Shown piece by piece: positions 55,200 through 63,905 of a DNA stretch of 64,000 nucleotides (position 1 is its first letter; each line of letters starts with the position of its first letter). The DNA is from Mesorhizobium loti CJ3sym. Its GTDB lineage: Bacteria > Pseudomonadota > Alphaproteobacteria > Rhizobiales > Rhizobiaceae. The notes under the pieces were generated by a model. It had not been told where the DNA came from. It did not search any database and worked only from the letters and a program-made list of their open reading frames with translations. Position numbers and translations under genes: made by a program. The DNA is taken from positions 768,798 to 832,797 of the forward strand of contig NZ_AXAL01000001.1 of the NCBI RefSeq assembly GCF_000472785.1, read 5' to 3'.

Positions 55200-55910
55200 T
55201 TAATGCGCGGATGCAAGCAGCGCGGCCAATTTCTCGGGCCCACCCTGCAAAACATTCAGGTCGACATCGCCCTCGATGCCGTCCACGCGGCCCCTGTTGT
55301 GGTACTGCCAGCAGACCCAGTCGTGGCGATCCGGCTCCATGAGCAAGGAGCGAAGCCAGAGTGGGCGAGCGGCGATCTGCCCAGCGTAGGCCGCTTCTGC
55401 CTCATCGGTCAGATAGACGATGGCCGTCTTGCCGAACGCCGCCTCGACAGGTCCGAGGAAAGCCTGGAGTTCGGCATTCAACTGTTCGGGCGATGGCCGC
55501 TGCGGACAATTGCCCCCGAACTCGATGTCGACGACCGGCGGCAGCAAGGGCTGATCGTGCGGCACGACAGCGATGAAATTCTTCGCCTGGTCGGCGCCTG
55601 GCCGGCAGAAGGTGAAGAAGTGATAGGCGCCGACAGCGAGGCCAGCCGCGCGAGCCTCACGCAGATTGGTGGCAAAGGCGCGATCGACATGATCGCCACC
55701 CTCGGTCGCCTTGATGATGGCGAAGGCGACATCGTCGGCGGCAACGCGGCTCCAATCGATCTGTCCTTGGTGATGGGAGACGTCGATGCCTCTGAGCGGA
55801 TATTTGCCGCGATCAGGAGAATAGGTGTGGAAATAGGTAACGCCGGCGGCAACGATGACGCCCGCAAGAACCACACCAACCAAGCCCCAGAAGACGATCC
55901 GATTCTTCAA
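55200..55910 (-). CDS. GH25-family lysozyme
   Basis: A 236-residue exported or membrane-anchored muramidase. An N-terminal helix (IVFWGLVGVVLAGVIVAAGV) precedes a GH25 domain with RGIDVSHHQGQIDW (catalytic Asp at GIDVSHHQG), FAIIKATEGGDHVD and VVDIEFGGN (catalytic DxE). It would cleave peptidoglycan, as in remodelling of the cell's own wall or competitors. Length is normal for short rhizobial forms. Confidence 0.9.
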   Translation of the reverse strand: MKNRIVFWGLVGVVLAGVIVAAGVTYFHTYSPDRGKYPLRGIDVSHHQGQIDWSRVAADDVAFAIIKATEGGDHVDRAFATNLREARAAGLAVGAYHFFTFCRPGADQAKNFIAVVPHDQPLLPPVVDIEFGGNCPQRPSPEQLNAELQAFLGPVEAAFGKTAIVYLTDEAEAAYAGQIAARPLWLRSLLMEPDRHDWVCWQYHNRGRVDGIEGDVDLNVLQGGPEKLAALLASAH

Positions 55911-55953
55911 GGCTGTCCTCAGGTGGTAGCCGGCTCGGTGTGTTCAAGACTTG

Positions 55954-55973
55954 AAAGCCAACTTGGCTTTTTT
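55954..55973 (+). terminator. hairpin with T tract
   Basis: AAAGCCAACTTGGCTTT followed by a run of T on the plus strand. No plus-strand gene ends near it, so it may be part of an intergenic element rather than a working terminator. Confidence 0.35.
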
Positions 55974-56026
55974 CAGGCCATCACCTGACGTCCGGCCCTT
56001 CGCTGTGGCTCCGGGCGTTCGTCGCT

Positions 56027-56052
56027 CGAAAAGCCAAATCGTTGGCTTTTCG
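56027..56052 (-). terminator. hairpin downstream of smpB
   Basis: Perfect 11-base stem CGAAAAGCCAA-N4-TTGGCTTTTCG, 21 bases after the smpB stop on the minus strand. A short T stretch is inside the stem only. Confidence 0.55.
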
Positions 56053-56072
56053 TCCGCTTCGCGGACCGCTCC

Positions 56073-56552
56073 TCACCCACGTTCCTTCAAGAGCCGGCCC
56101 TTCTCGCGCGACCAGTCGCGCTGCTTTTCGGTCTCGCGCTTGTCGTGCAACTTCTTGCCGCGGCCGACGGCGAGCAAGAGCTTGGCGCGGCCCTGGTCGT
56201 TGAAATAGATTTTCAACGGCACCAGCGTCATACCTTCGCGGTCGACGCTTTGCGACAGCTTCGCCATCTCGCGCTTTTTGAGCAGGAGTTTGCGGCGCCG
56301 GCGCGGCTCATGGTTGAAGCGGTTGGCCTGCAGATATTCCGGCAGATAGGAATTGATCAGCCAGATCTCGCCGCCCTCGACGGAGGCATAGCTGTCCTGG
56401 ATGTTGGCTTGGCCCTGGCGCAGCGACTTGACCTCGGTGCCGGTCAGCACCAAGCCGGTCTCGACAGTGTCGAGCACCTCGTAGGAAAACCGCGCCTTGC
56501 GGTTTTCCGAGACGGTCTTGTTGTTGGGATCGGCTTTTCTGACTTGGTTCAT
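56073..56552 (-). CDS. smpB: SsrA-binding protein SmpB
   Basis: Carries tmRNA to stalled ribosomes. The 159-residue protein contains [40 protein letters not shown] and the basic C-terminal tail ([20 protein letters not shown]). It follows dapA on the same strand by 25 bases. No ssrA gene was found in the window. Confidence 0.96.
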   Translation of the reverse strand: MNQVRKADPNNKTVSENRKARFSYEVLDTVETGLVLTGTEVKSLRQGQANIQDSYASVEGGEIWLINSYLPEYLQANRFNHEPRRRRKLLLKKREMAKLSQSVDREGMTLVPLKIYFNDQGRAKLLLAVGRGKKLHDKRETEKQRDWSREKGRLLKERG

Positions 56553-56577
56553 GATGTGGAGAGGTGGCGCCTCATCG

Positions 56578-57459
56578 CTAATTAATCAAGCCGGCGTGCT
56601 TCAAAGCCGCATCGATCTTCTCGGTCGTCGACTGCTCAACGGTGACCAATGGCGAACGCAGCACGTTCTCGACCTTGCCGAGCTTCGACAGGGCATATTT
56701 GGCGCCGGAGACACCGGGTTCGATGAAGATCGCCTTGTGCAATGGCAGCAGGCGGTCCTGCAATTCCAGCGCCTTGGCACTGTCGCCGGAGAGCGTTGCT
56801 TCCTGGAATTCAGCGCACAGCCGCGGCGCGACGTTCGATGTCACCGAGATAGCGCCGACGCCGCCATGCGCGTTAAAGCCGAGCGCCGAAGCGTCCTCGC
56901 CGGAAAGCTGGATGAAACCCTTGCCGCAGGTCATCCGCTGCTCGGATACACGCTCGACCTTGCCGGTGGCATCCTTGACACCGATGATGTTCTTGAAGTC
57001 GTGCGCCAGCCGGCCCATCGTCTCCGGCATCATGTCGATCACCGAGCGCGGCGGGATGTTGTAGATGATGATCGGCAGCTTGGTCGCCCTGGCGACGGCA
57101 GCAAAGTGCTCGTAGAGGCCGCGCTGCGTCGGCCTGTTGTAATAGGGTGTGACGACCAGTGCGGCATCGGCGCCGGCCTTCTCGGCATATTGTACAAGCC
57201 CGACCGCTTCTTCGGTATTGTTGGAGCCAGCACCGGCGACGACCGGGACGCGGCCCTTGGCTACCTCGATGCACACCTTGATGACGTGGCGATGCTCGTC
57301 ATGCGACAGAGTCGGCGACTCGCCGGTCGTGCCGACGGGAACCAGACCCGTAGTGCCTTCCCCGAGCTGCCATTCGACAAACGCGCGAAAGGCTTTCTCG
57401 TCGAAACGCCCGCTCTTTTCGAACGGTGTCACGAGCGCAGTAAGCGAGCCTCTCAGCAT
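56578..57459 (-). CDS. dapA: 4-hydroxy-tetrahydrodipicolinate synthase
   Basis: First committed step of lysine/diaminopimelate synthesis. The 293-residue TIM-barrel protein has [37 protein letters not shown] and the Schiff-base lysine in [12 protein letters not shown] 57459 ([10 protein letters not shown]) is chosen with AAGGAG about 10 bases upstream; a TTG three codons earlier would overlap that site. Confidence 0.95.
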   Translation of the reverse strand: MLRGSLTALVTPFEKSGRFDEKAFRAFVEWQLGEGTTGLVPVGTTGESPTLSHDEHRHVIKVCIEVAKGRVPVVAGAGSNNTEEAVGLVQYAEKAGADAALVVTPYYNRPTQRGLYEHFAAVARATKLPIIIYNIPPRSVIDMMPETMGRLAHDFKNIIGVKDATGKVERVSEQRMTCGKGFIQLSGEDASALGFNAHGGVGAISVTSNVAPRLCAEFQEATLSGDSAKALELQDRLLPLHKAIFIEPGVSGAKYALSKLGKVENVLRSPLVTVEQSTTEKIDAALKHAGLIN

Positions 57460-57488
57460 GTCGTCCAACTCCTTGGGACTTTTTGTTT

Positions 57489-57537
57489 ACGCATATCGTT
57501 CCCCCAAAACCGGTATCCACTTTTGGGCGACATGCTT
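57489..57537. repeat. dispersed palindrome, GACATGC variant, tandem copy 1
   Basis: ACGCATATCGTTCCCCCAAA through CTTTTGGGCGACATGCT, upstream of dapA. It is followed after a short spacer by a second copy in the same orientation. Confidence 0.8.
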
Positions 57538-57546
57538 CGGTTTGTT

Positions 57547-57596
57547 TATGCATGCCGTCGTCCCAAAACCGGTAACCACTTTTGGGCGACATGCAT
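57547..57596. repeat. dispersed palindrome, GACATGC variant, tandem copy 2
   Basis: TATGCATGCCGTCGTCCCAA through CTTTTGGGCGACATGCAT. The head-to-tail pair lies in the 349-base space between divergent dapA and the lytic transglycosylase gene; the rest of that space (57597-57808) shows nothing recognisable apart from the expected promoters. Confidence 0.8.
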
Positions 57597-57808
57597 CGGT
57601 GTTTTGTCGTGCGCGCCTTCTAACCGAAAGCGAAGCGGCGCACCATAGTCTCGACATGGTTACGCGGCAAGCATTGCCATGGTGCCAGCAAGCGCAATTC
57701 GAACGACCTCGATAACTCTTTGTTTACGAGCCCTTCACCACCTAAGTTTAGGCTTCGAAGCATCTTCGCCTGCTGGTAAAATGCTGGAACAGGGAAAGAC
57801 ACGGGATC

Positions 57809-59839
57809 ATGCCGGCCAATCGGCCCCACCTCCTCGCGCTGCTTGGCGCCATTGCCGCGCTGATGCCGGGCGTAGCGATCAGCGGCAGCGTCGATGTGCA
57901 GGTGACGTCGGCCATCCCGATGCCGGGAGTGCAGGAAAAAGCTCAACAAGACACCTCACCCAGCGTCGCCCGGCTGAAAACTGGGCTGGATGCGCTGGCG
58001 GCTGGGGATATTCCTACCGCCCGTTGCATTCGTGAGGCTCTTCCCGGTCAATCGCTCGACCAGCACATTCTCGCTTGGGCGATCGCGCTTTATGGCGGCG
58101 ACAAGGTTCCGAGCGGCGACATCGCCGCCGCCGCGAAGATGCTGCCCAACTGGCCGGGCACGGTTGCCCTGCGCAAGAACAGCGAGCGCGCGCTCTACCG
58201 CGAGAACCCCGCCCCCGACATCGTCATTGCGGCATTCGATGGCAGCCAGCCGCAAACATTTGAAGGCGTCATGGTCCTCGCCCGCGCCTATGTGGCAACG
58301 GGCAACGTCAAGGCGGCCCGCTCGGTGCTGTCGCCGTTCTGGCGCACCACGGTCCTGGAAGCCAAGGACGAGACGGCGCTGATCAAGGAATTCGGCGGTC
58401 TGATCCCTGCCGCCGACCACCGTTTTCGCATGGACCGCATGTTCTATGCCGACCGGGTGAATTCCGCGCTGCGCATTGCCGGTCTTGCCGGCGCCCAGCA
58501 GTTTGCCGAGGCCTGGGTCGCGGCTGACAGAGGGGACAAGAATGCGCTGAAACTGCTGAAGGCAGTGCCGGAATCCCAGCGTTCAGCCGGCTACTTCTTC
58601 GCGCAGGCGGAATATCTGCGCAAGCAGGAGGATTTTGCCGGCGCCGCTGCCGTTGTGATGAAGGCGCCGACGGACCGCGAAGCTTTGGTCGATCCCGACG
58701 CCTGGTGGGTCGAGCGCCGGGTGCTGTCGCGCGAACTCGTCGACCAGGGCGACATGAAGACGGCCTACCAGATCGTCGCCACGCATGCCGCCGAAAGTGC
58801 GGCCAATGCGGCGGAGGCCGAATTCCACGCCGGCTGGTATGCGCTGCGTGGCCTCAATGACCCCAAGCTTGCCGCAACGCATTTTTCGCGCATCGCCGAC
58901 CTCGCGCAAGGGCCGATGACATTGTCGCGCGCCTATTACTGGCTCGGCCGCGCGGCGGAAGTCGGCGGCCCCGGCAATGCCAAGGACTATTTTGGGCGGG
59001 CCGCCACTTACGGCACGACGTTTTACGGCCAGCTCGCCGCAGAACGTATCGGCCGGCAGGCGCTCGACATCGTCTATCCCGCGCCAAGCGCTGCTGACCG
59101 GCAGAGTTTTGTCAGCCGCGAGGCGGTCAGCGCCATCAAGCGCCTGCAAGAGGCGGGTTACGACCGTTATGCCGAAACGCTCTATCGCGACCTTGCCGGG
59201 CAGCTGACCAGCCCGGGCGAACTGGCGCTGCTCGCTGTCCTTGCCGAGAAGCAAGACAACCATTTCATGGCGCTGAAGGTCGGCAAGATCGCCGGCGCGC
59301 GCGGCATCGATGTCGGCGCGCTGTCGCATCCGCTCGGCGTCATTCCCGATTCGGCCAATATTTCCGGCTCGGGCAAGGCACTGGCCTACGCGATCGCCCG
59401 CCAGGAAAGCGAATTCAACATCGGCGCGGTATCCAGTGCTGGCGCGCGCGGGCTGCTGCAGTTGATGCCGGGAACCGCCAAGCAACTGGCGAAGAAGGCC
59501 GGTTTGGAGTTCTCGCAGAGGCGGCTCACCACCGATGCCGGCTACAACGCCACACTCGGCTCAGCCTTCCTTGGCGAGCAGCTTGACCGCTTCAACGGCT
59601 CCTACGTGCTGACTTTCGCCGGCTACAATGCAGGCCCCAACCGGGCCAGCCAGTGGGTGGCGAAATACGGCGACCCACGCGGCAAGGACATCGATGCGGT
59701 GGTGGACTGGATAGAGCGGATTCCCTACACGGAAACAAGAAGTTACGTGCAGCGCGTGATGGAGAATTACGAGGTCTACAAGATGCGTATTTCCGGCAAG
59801 TACGACATCGTCGGGGATCTGGTGAACGGGCGCAGCTGA
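57809..59839 (+). CDS. soluble lytic murein transglycosylase (Slt-like)
   Basis: A 676-residue periplasmic enzyme that cleaves peptidoglycan glycan strands to anhydromuropeptides. It starts with a weak signal peptide (MPANRPHLLALLGAIAALMP), then a long alpha-superhelix made of TPR-like repeats (about 60-500), ending in the SLT catalytic domain (about 515-650) with AYAIARQESEFNIGAVSSAG, ARGLLQLMPGTAKQL and AGYNAGPNRASQW. The catalytic Glu is residue 533. Layout matches Slt70. Confidence 0.93.
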   Translation: MPANRPHLLALLGAIAALMPGVAISGSVDVQVTSAIPMPGVQEKAQQDTSPSVARLKTGLDALAAGDIPTARCIREALPGQSLDQHILAWAIALYGGDKVPSGDIAAAAKMLPNWPGTVALRKNSERALYRENPAPDIVIAAFDGSQPQTFEGVMVLARAYVATGNVKAARSVLSPFWRTTVLEAKDETALIKEFGGLIPAADHRFRMDRMFYADRVNSALRIAGLAGAQQFAEAWVAADRGDKNALKLLKAVPESQRSAGYFFAQAEYLRKQEDFAGAAAVVMKAPTDREALVDPDAWWVERRVLSRELVDQGDMKTAYQIVATHAAESAANAAEAEFHAGWYALRGLNDPKLAATHFSRIADLAQGPMTLSRAYYWLGRAAEVGGPGNAKDYFGRAATYGTTFYGQLAAERIGRQALDIVYPAPSAADRQSFVSREAVSAIKRLQEAGYDRYAETLYRDLAGQLTSPGELALLAVLAEKQDNHFMALKVGKIAGARGIDVGALSHPLGVIPDSANISGSGKALAYAIARQESEFNIGAVSSAGARGLLQLMPGTAKQLAKKAGLEFSQRRLTTDAGYNATLGSAFLGEQLDRFNGSYVLTFAGYNAGPNRASQWVAKYGDPRGKDIDAVVDWIERIPYTETRSYVQRVMENYEVYKMRISGKYDIVGDLVNGRS

Positions 59840-59945
59840 GGCTTGCCCTGCTCGGTCAGGTTGAGGGACAGAGCGTCTTTCATTTGACCAGCCCTGCCCT
59901 CGCCTGTAGCTGTCTCTAGTCTATCCAGCCAGGGCAGCATTTCAA

Positions 59946-60845
59946 ATGTCGAGCGACGAAGGCTTTACCGACTTCTTCTATGCGGCGCCGGACGGGTTGA
60001 AACTGCACGCCCGTGTCTACGGCAAGGCCAATACCAGCGACTGGCCGGTGGTCTGCCTGCCCGGCTTGACCCGGAACGCCCGCGACTTTCATGAACTTGC
60101 GCTCTATCTGTCGCAGCGCGCTGGCACTTCGCGCCAGGTCGTGGCCTTCGATTACCGAGGGCGAGGAATGTCGGCCTACGATCCCGAAATCGCTCACTAC
60201 AATATCGGTGTCGAAGCTGGCGATATCCTGGCCGGGCTAGCGGCACTCGGCATTGACCACGCGGCTTTCATCGGGACGTCGCGCGGCGGCCTGATCATTC
60301 ATGTGCTCGGGGCATTGAAGCCGGCCGTGCTGAAAGCCATTGTGCTCAATGACATCGCGCCAGTGATCGAAGCCGAAGGCCTTGCCAACATCCGCTCCTA
60401 TCTCGAGCGCTCGCCGAAGCCGAAGACATTTGATGAAGCCGTGGACGCGCAGTGGCGCACGCATGGCGGCGACTTTCCGGCACTTACCCATGCGGACTGG
60501 GCTCGGATGGTGGGTGCGCTCTACCGCAACACGGATGTAGGACTGGTGCCCGATTTCGACCCGGCCTTGATCGACACTCTGGCCGGAATCGATTTCAGCA
60601 AGCCGTTGCCAGATCTGTGGCCGCAATTCGATGCGCTGAACGCCGTGCCACTGCTTGCCATCCGCGGCGGCAATTCGAAACTGCTCTCCACCGCAACGCT
60701 CGAGGACATGCAAAAACGCCATCCCGGCATGGAGACGATCACCGTCGAGGGCCAGGGCCACGCGCCATTCCTGGAAACCGGAAATCTGCCGAGCGCCATC
60801 GCGACCTTCCTGGATCGGGCGCAACAGCAACCTCAAACAAAGTAA
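59946..60845 (+). CDS. alpha/beta hydrolase
   Basis: A 299-residue serine hydrolase of the alpha/beta fold with the nucleophile elbow GTSRGG, oxyanion region CLPGLTRNARDFHELA, RGRGMSAYD and the terminal GQGHAP carrying the catalytic His. The presence of DYRGRGMS resembles the haloalkane/epoxide-like group. Substrate unknown. Confidence 0.88.
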   Translation: MSSDEGFTDFFYAAPDGLKLHARVYGKANTSDWPVVCLPGLTRNARDFHELALYLSQRAGTSRQVVAFDYRGRGMSAYDPEIAHYNIGVEAGDILAGLAALGIDHAAFIGTSRGGLIIHVLGALKPAVLKAIVLNDIAPVIEAEGLANIRSYLERSPKPKTFDEAVDAQWRTHGGDFPALTHADWARMVGALYRNTDVGLVPDFDPALIDTLAGIDFSKPLPDLWPQFDALNAVPLLAIRGGNSKLLSTATLEDMQKRHPGMETITVEGQGHAPFLETGNLPSAIATFLDRAQQQPQTK

Positions 60846-60902
60846 ACCCAAGACCAGATCTGGTCCTGGGGTCATCATGACAATATATTTAGGCTCGGCG
60901 AA

Positions 60903-61970
60903 CTATTTGACTTTCGAGCTTTTCCCGGGCGCCTTTGCCGCGACCGCCTTGCCCTTTTTCGCGGGCGCTGCCGCTGAAGGCGTGGTCAGCGGAGATGAAA
61001 ACGCCGAACTTTGTGCGCCGCCAGCCAGTCCCTCGCCACGGGGCGTTTCCAGGACCACAACGCAACCGTCGAGATCGTTGGTGGCCAGATGGGCGTAGCG
61101 CATGGTCATCGAAAGTGTCTGGTGGCCGAGCCACATCTGCACGCGCCTGATGTCGATGCCGCCTTGGACAAGACGTGAGGCGCAAGTGTGGCGCAGAATG
61201 TGCGGCACGACCTGATCGTCGGCGCCGAGGCCGACTTCTGCTTTCGCGTCGTTCCAGATGGCACGAAACTGTGCCTGGCTGAGCTTGGTGAACGGACCTT
61301 TGGGCCGGCGGCCTTCGGTCGGCGGCAGCTTGATGACTTCCTTGACCCGCTCGGTCATCGGAATGGTGCGACTGCGGCCGGACTTGGTGATCCAGAAGGA
61401 GACGCGATGCTCCTGGATGTCATTCCAGATCAATCCGAGCGCCTCGCCGAGGCGGCAACCGCTGTCAACCAGGAAGACGGAAAGCCGGTAGGCATCCTCG
61501 CTGCGACTCTTTATGGCAGCGAACAACCGCGCCTCTTCGTCCCTTTCCAGGAAACGAATCCGTCCCGCCCGCTCCTTCTGGCGGCGGAACTCGGGCAGGC
61601 TGTGGATATCTCCCATCTTGTGAGCCTTGCGCAGCAGTTTGCTGAGAGCAGCCATCTTTCGATTGATGGTTGCGTTGCTGTTGCCGCGCTGGCGCAAGGT
61701 GCCGATAAGGTTATCAAGGGTACTCTGGTCAACGGCGCTGAAACGCTCCCCAAGGAGAATCTCATCTATTTCGCCGATGAATGAGCTGACATTGTATTTA
61801 TGCCGCCCATCATCCCACAGTATGTCCCGGTAAGCTGAAAAAAGCTCTCCGACCCTGTACGACTTTACTTCTCTTATCTTGTTGTAGGTGTAGTTGATCT
61901 TTGAGTTCTGAGAAGAAAACATCGAAAACGGATCCGGGGGGCTACCCTCTTGAATCGCTTCGTTGGTCAT
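60903..61970 (-). CDS. tyrosine-type site-specific recombinase/integrase
   Basis: A 355-residue phage-type integrase. Catalytic residues: Arg in DSGCRLGEALGL, His-x2-Arg in VPHILRHTCASRL, His in WLGHQTLSM and Tyr in MTMRYAHLA. The first ~125 residues contain a SAM-like DNA-binding region. Residues after about 315 are an unusual Ala/Lys/Ser-rich tail (SAAAPAKKGKAVAAKAPGKS). No partner excisionase, phage gene or attachment-site repeat was found, so it is an orphan. Other-strand neighbours are unrelated. Confidence 0.88.
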   Translation of the reverse strand: MTNEAIQEGSPPDPFSMFSSQNSKINYTYNKIREVKSYRVGELFSAYRDILWDDGRHKYNVSSFIGEIDEILLGERFSAVDQSTLDNLIGTLRQRGNSNATINRKMAALSKLLRKAHKMGDIHSLPEFRRQKERAGRIRFLERDEEARLFAAIKSRSEDAYRLSVFLVDSGCRLGEALGLIWNDIQEHRVSFWITKSGRSRTIPMTERVKEVIKLPPTEGRRPKGPFTKLSQAQFRAIWNDAKAEVGLGADDQVVPHILRHTCASRLVQGGIDIRRVQMWLGHQTLSMTMRYAHLATNDLDGCVVVLETPRGEGLAGGAQSSAFSSPLTTPSAAAPAKKGKAVAAKAPGKSSKVK

Positions 61971-62149
61971 AATTCGTCACACCCCCGAGTGGATAGATCA
62001 GCCCTATCCGCTTGGAAGCGTCCTTTCAAGAGATTTTAATCACGCGGTTGTGATCCCATCCGCCCATCAACGGATCCCACGATATCGTCCCGCGGATTTA
62101 TTCAGCTACCGATTCCCCCTGTTCCTTCTGTTGCGTTGACCCAGTCACG

Positions 62150-62187
62150 AAACAAAAACAGCCCGGGCGATTGTGCGCCCGGGCTGG
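62150..62187 (-). terminator. intrinsic terminator of porin 2
   Basis: On the minus strand AGCCCGGGCG-N6-CGCCCGGGCT with a T-rich run (complement of AACAAAAAC). It starts about 27 bases after the porin stop. Confidence 0.85.
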
Positions 62188-62211
62188 ATTTCACCTGTAA
62201 GGAACCAGCCC

Positions 62212-63363
62212 TTAGAAGGAGCGCTGGAAGCGGAGCATGCCGCCGACGCTGTTCTTCTTGTCTGCATTGGTCCAGTTTCTGTCGCCAATGTTCCCGAACT
62301 GACCGTCGTGAGCATAGTCAACTTCGGCAGTGACCGTGAAGCCGGGAACGAGGTCGTAGGCCACGTTCGCCGCGACGCCATAGTTCTTGTCCTGGTCAAC
62401 TGACGCCTGAAGGTTGAACGAGGTTTTCTCGTTGAACTTGTAGGTGCCACCGCCCCACACTGCCCAGTGACCGCCCCACTGCTTGTAGAAGTTGCGGTCG
62501 ATATTCTTGTCGGAACCCCAGCCGCCCATGATGAACAGCGACAGTGCGCTGGTCGCATTCACGTCCAAGCGGACCTTGCCTGAGTACTCATCCCAGGTAC
62601 TGTCATAGGCTGCAACGCCAGTGACGGCACCCCAGCCCTGCGTATACTTCACGCCGCCGACAACGAACGGAACGTAGCTGTCGATCGAATCGTTGCCCGA
62701 AGTGCTGGCCTGGTAAATTCCAGGCGTACCGCTGGCGCTACCCGAGCCTTCTTCCAGCGAAACCACAGCCGAGAACCCGTTTCCGGCATCGAAGTAGTAC
62801 TGCAGGACGTTGGTGTCGAAGCCGCCGTAGGGGACGAGCGTATCGTTGATGACGTTGCCAGCATAACCGATGAACGTATTGAAGGCCGATTCGTCTTTAC
62901 CGACGCGGAAACCACCAAGCTGGATCCAGGCGAAGTTCAGCGAGATGCCCTTGTTTTCAGCATAATTGTCGCTGATGTAGTTGTTGTGGTTGCCGAAGTT
63001 GATGCGGGTTTCGGTGTAGGTCTTCAACGTGCCGAGTTCGGTTTCCTGGCCGGTCCAGGTCTTCAGCGAGAAGCGGGCGTTCTTGTAGTAGGTGCTCTGG
63101 TCTTTGCCGGACCGCTGATCCTCTGTCTTTGCACCGTCGAAAGAACCGACGTCACCGACGCCGATGTCGTAACGGATGTAGCCGCCGATGCGCAGGCAGG
63201 TTTCGGTGCCGGGGATGTAGAAGTAGCCAGCGCCGTAGACGTCGCAGATCTTGACGTATTCAGCGGGTTCCGGCTCGGCGACGACGACGGCGTCGGCGGC
63301 GCGAGCACCGGAAACTGCGATCAGGGCCGCAGCGGAGCCGAGGAGAAGGCTCTTAATGTTCAT
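62212..63363 (-). CDS. Omp2/RopA-type porin, copy 2
   Basis: A 383-residue outer-membrane porin, paralogue of 41697-42872. The first 50 or so residues, from the signal peptide [20 protein letters not shown] through [13 protein letters not shown], are nearly identical to copy 1, and both end in LRFQRSF. Central loops differ (for example GSGSASGTPGIYQAST here), as expected for surface-exposed parts. Both share the 5' leader and the ribosome site GGAGGTCAGAAAATG. It lies between the orphan integrase and tRNA-Ser. Confidence 0.95.
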   Translation of the reverse strand: MNIKSLLLGSAAALIAVSGARAADAVVVAEPEPAEYVKICDVYGAGYFYIPGTETCLRIGGYIRYDIGVGDVGSFDGAKTEDQRSGKDQSTYYKNARFSLKTWTGQETELGTLKTYTETRINFGNHNNYISDNYAENKGISLNFAWIQLGGFRVGKDESAFNTFIGYAGNVINDTLVPYGGFDTNVLQYYFDAGNGFSAVVSLEEGSGSASGTPGIYQASTSGNDSIDSYVPFVVGGVKYTQGWGAVTGVAAYDSTWDEYSGKVRLDVNATSALSLFIMGGWGSDKNIDRNFYKQWGGHWAVWGGGTYKFNEKTSFNLQASVDQDKNYGVAANVAYDLVPGFTVTAEVDYAHDGQFGNIGDRNWTNADKKNSVGGMLRFQRSF

Positions 63364-63814
63364 TTTCTGACCTCCAGTCAAAAGTTAAAAAACGGGTCTG
63401 GGTATTCTTTGCTGAAGGACAGCGTTCCCTGCCCCATCCCCACTACCGAAAAAGATGCGCACCGCGCCGCTTCCTCGAAACCGACATTACCCATGAGCCG
63501 GCGCCGTTCAACAACGATCGTACCGGCGAAAGGGCTGTTCGGCTGCTATCCCCCGGCGTTGTTGCACAAATGACACGATTTGGCCTCACTCAGAAAGCTC
63601 TTGTTAACCATCAGGCCTGCCGCTACCGCCTATTTCCCGCCGAATCCGGCAATCGGCCGACGGAATCATGGCAGGGTCGCGAGTCACCAGCCAGGGAGTT
63701 GCCGCAAAACGGCCGTACCAGGTAACCCCGCGGTTCCGGCCCGCTGTTATTTTTCCATATAATGATGCGGGCTTGTTGATTGTGCCGGCGCTTTTCTTTA
63801 TCCACCGGCCCAAC
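63364..63814. other. porin 2 leader and tRNA-Ser upstream region
   Basis: No gene. Bases 63364-63590 form the leader shared with porin 1, with the matching GTTGCACAAATGACAC block near 63560-63575. Bases 63600-63814 lead into the tRNA and hold the candidate promoter listed separately. Confidence 0.6.
63773..63801 (+). promoter_or_regulatory. candidate promoter of tRNA-Ser
   Basis: TTGTTG (63773-63778), 17-base spacer, CTTTAT (63796-63801). The predicted transcript start falls 7-8 bases before the tRNA. Confidence 0.4.
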
Positions 63815-63905
63815 GGAGAGGTGGCCGAGTGGTCGAAGGCGCTCCCCTGCTAAGGGAGTAGAGGTCAAAAGCTTCTCGTGGGTTCGAATCCCATCCTCTC
63901 CGCCA
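63815..63905 (+). tRNA. tRNA-Ser (GCU anticodon)
   Basis: Acceptor stem GGAGAGG (63815-63821) pairs with CCTCTCC (63895-63901), with discriminator G and encoded CCA (63903-63905). The anticodon stem CTCCC/GGGAG encloses loop CTGCTAA, giving anticodon GCT at 63849-63851. The long variable arm (63859-63876) and the T arm with GTTCGAATC are typical of serine tRNA. Confidence 0.97.

Noticed and set aside
55954..55973. Terminator of a plus-strand gene
   Set aside because: The nearest plus-strand gene ends almost 900 bases upstream, so it was kept only as a low-confidence hairpin.
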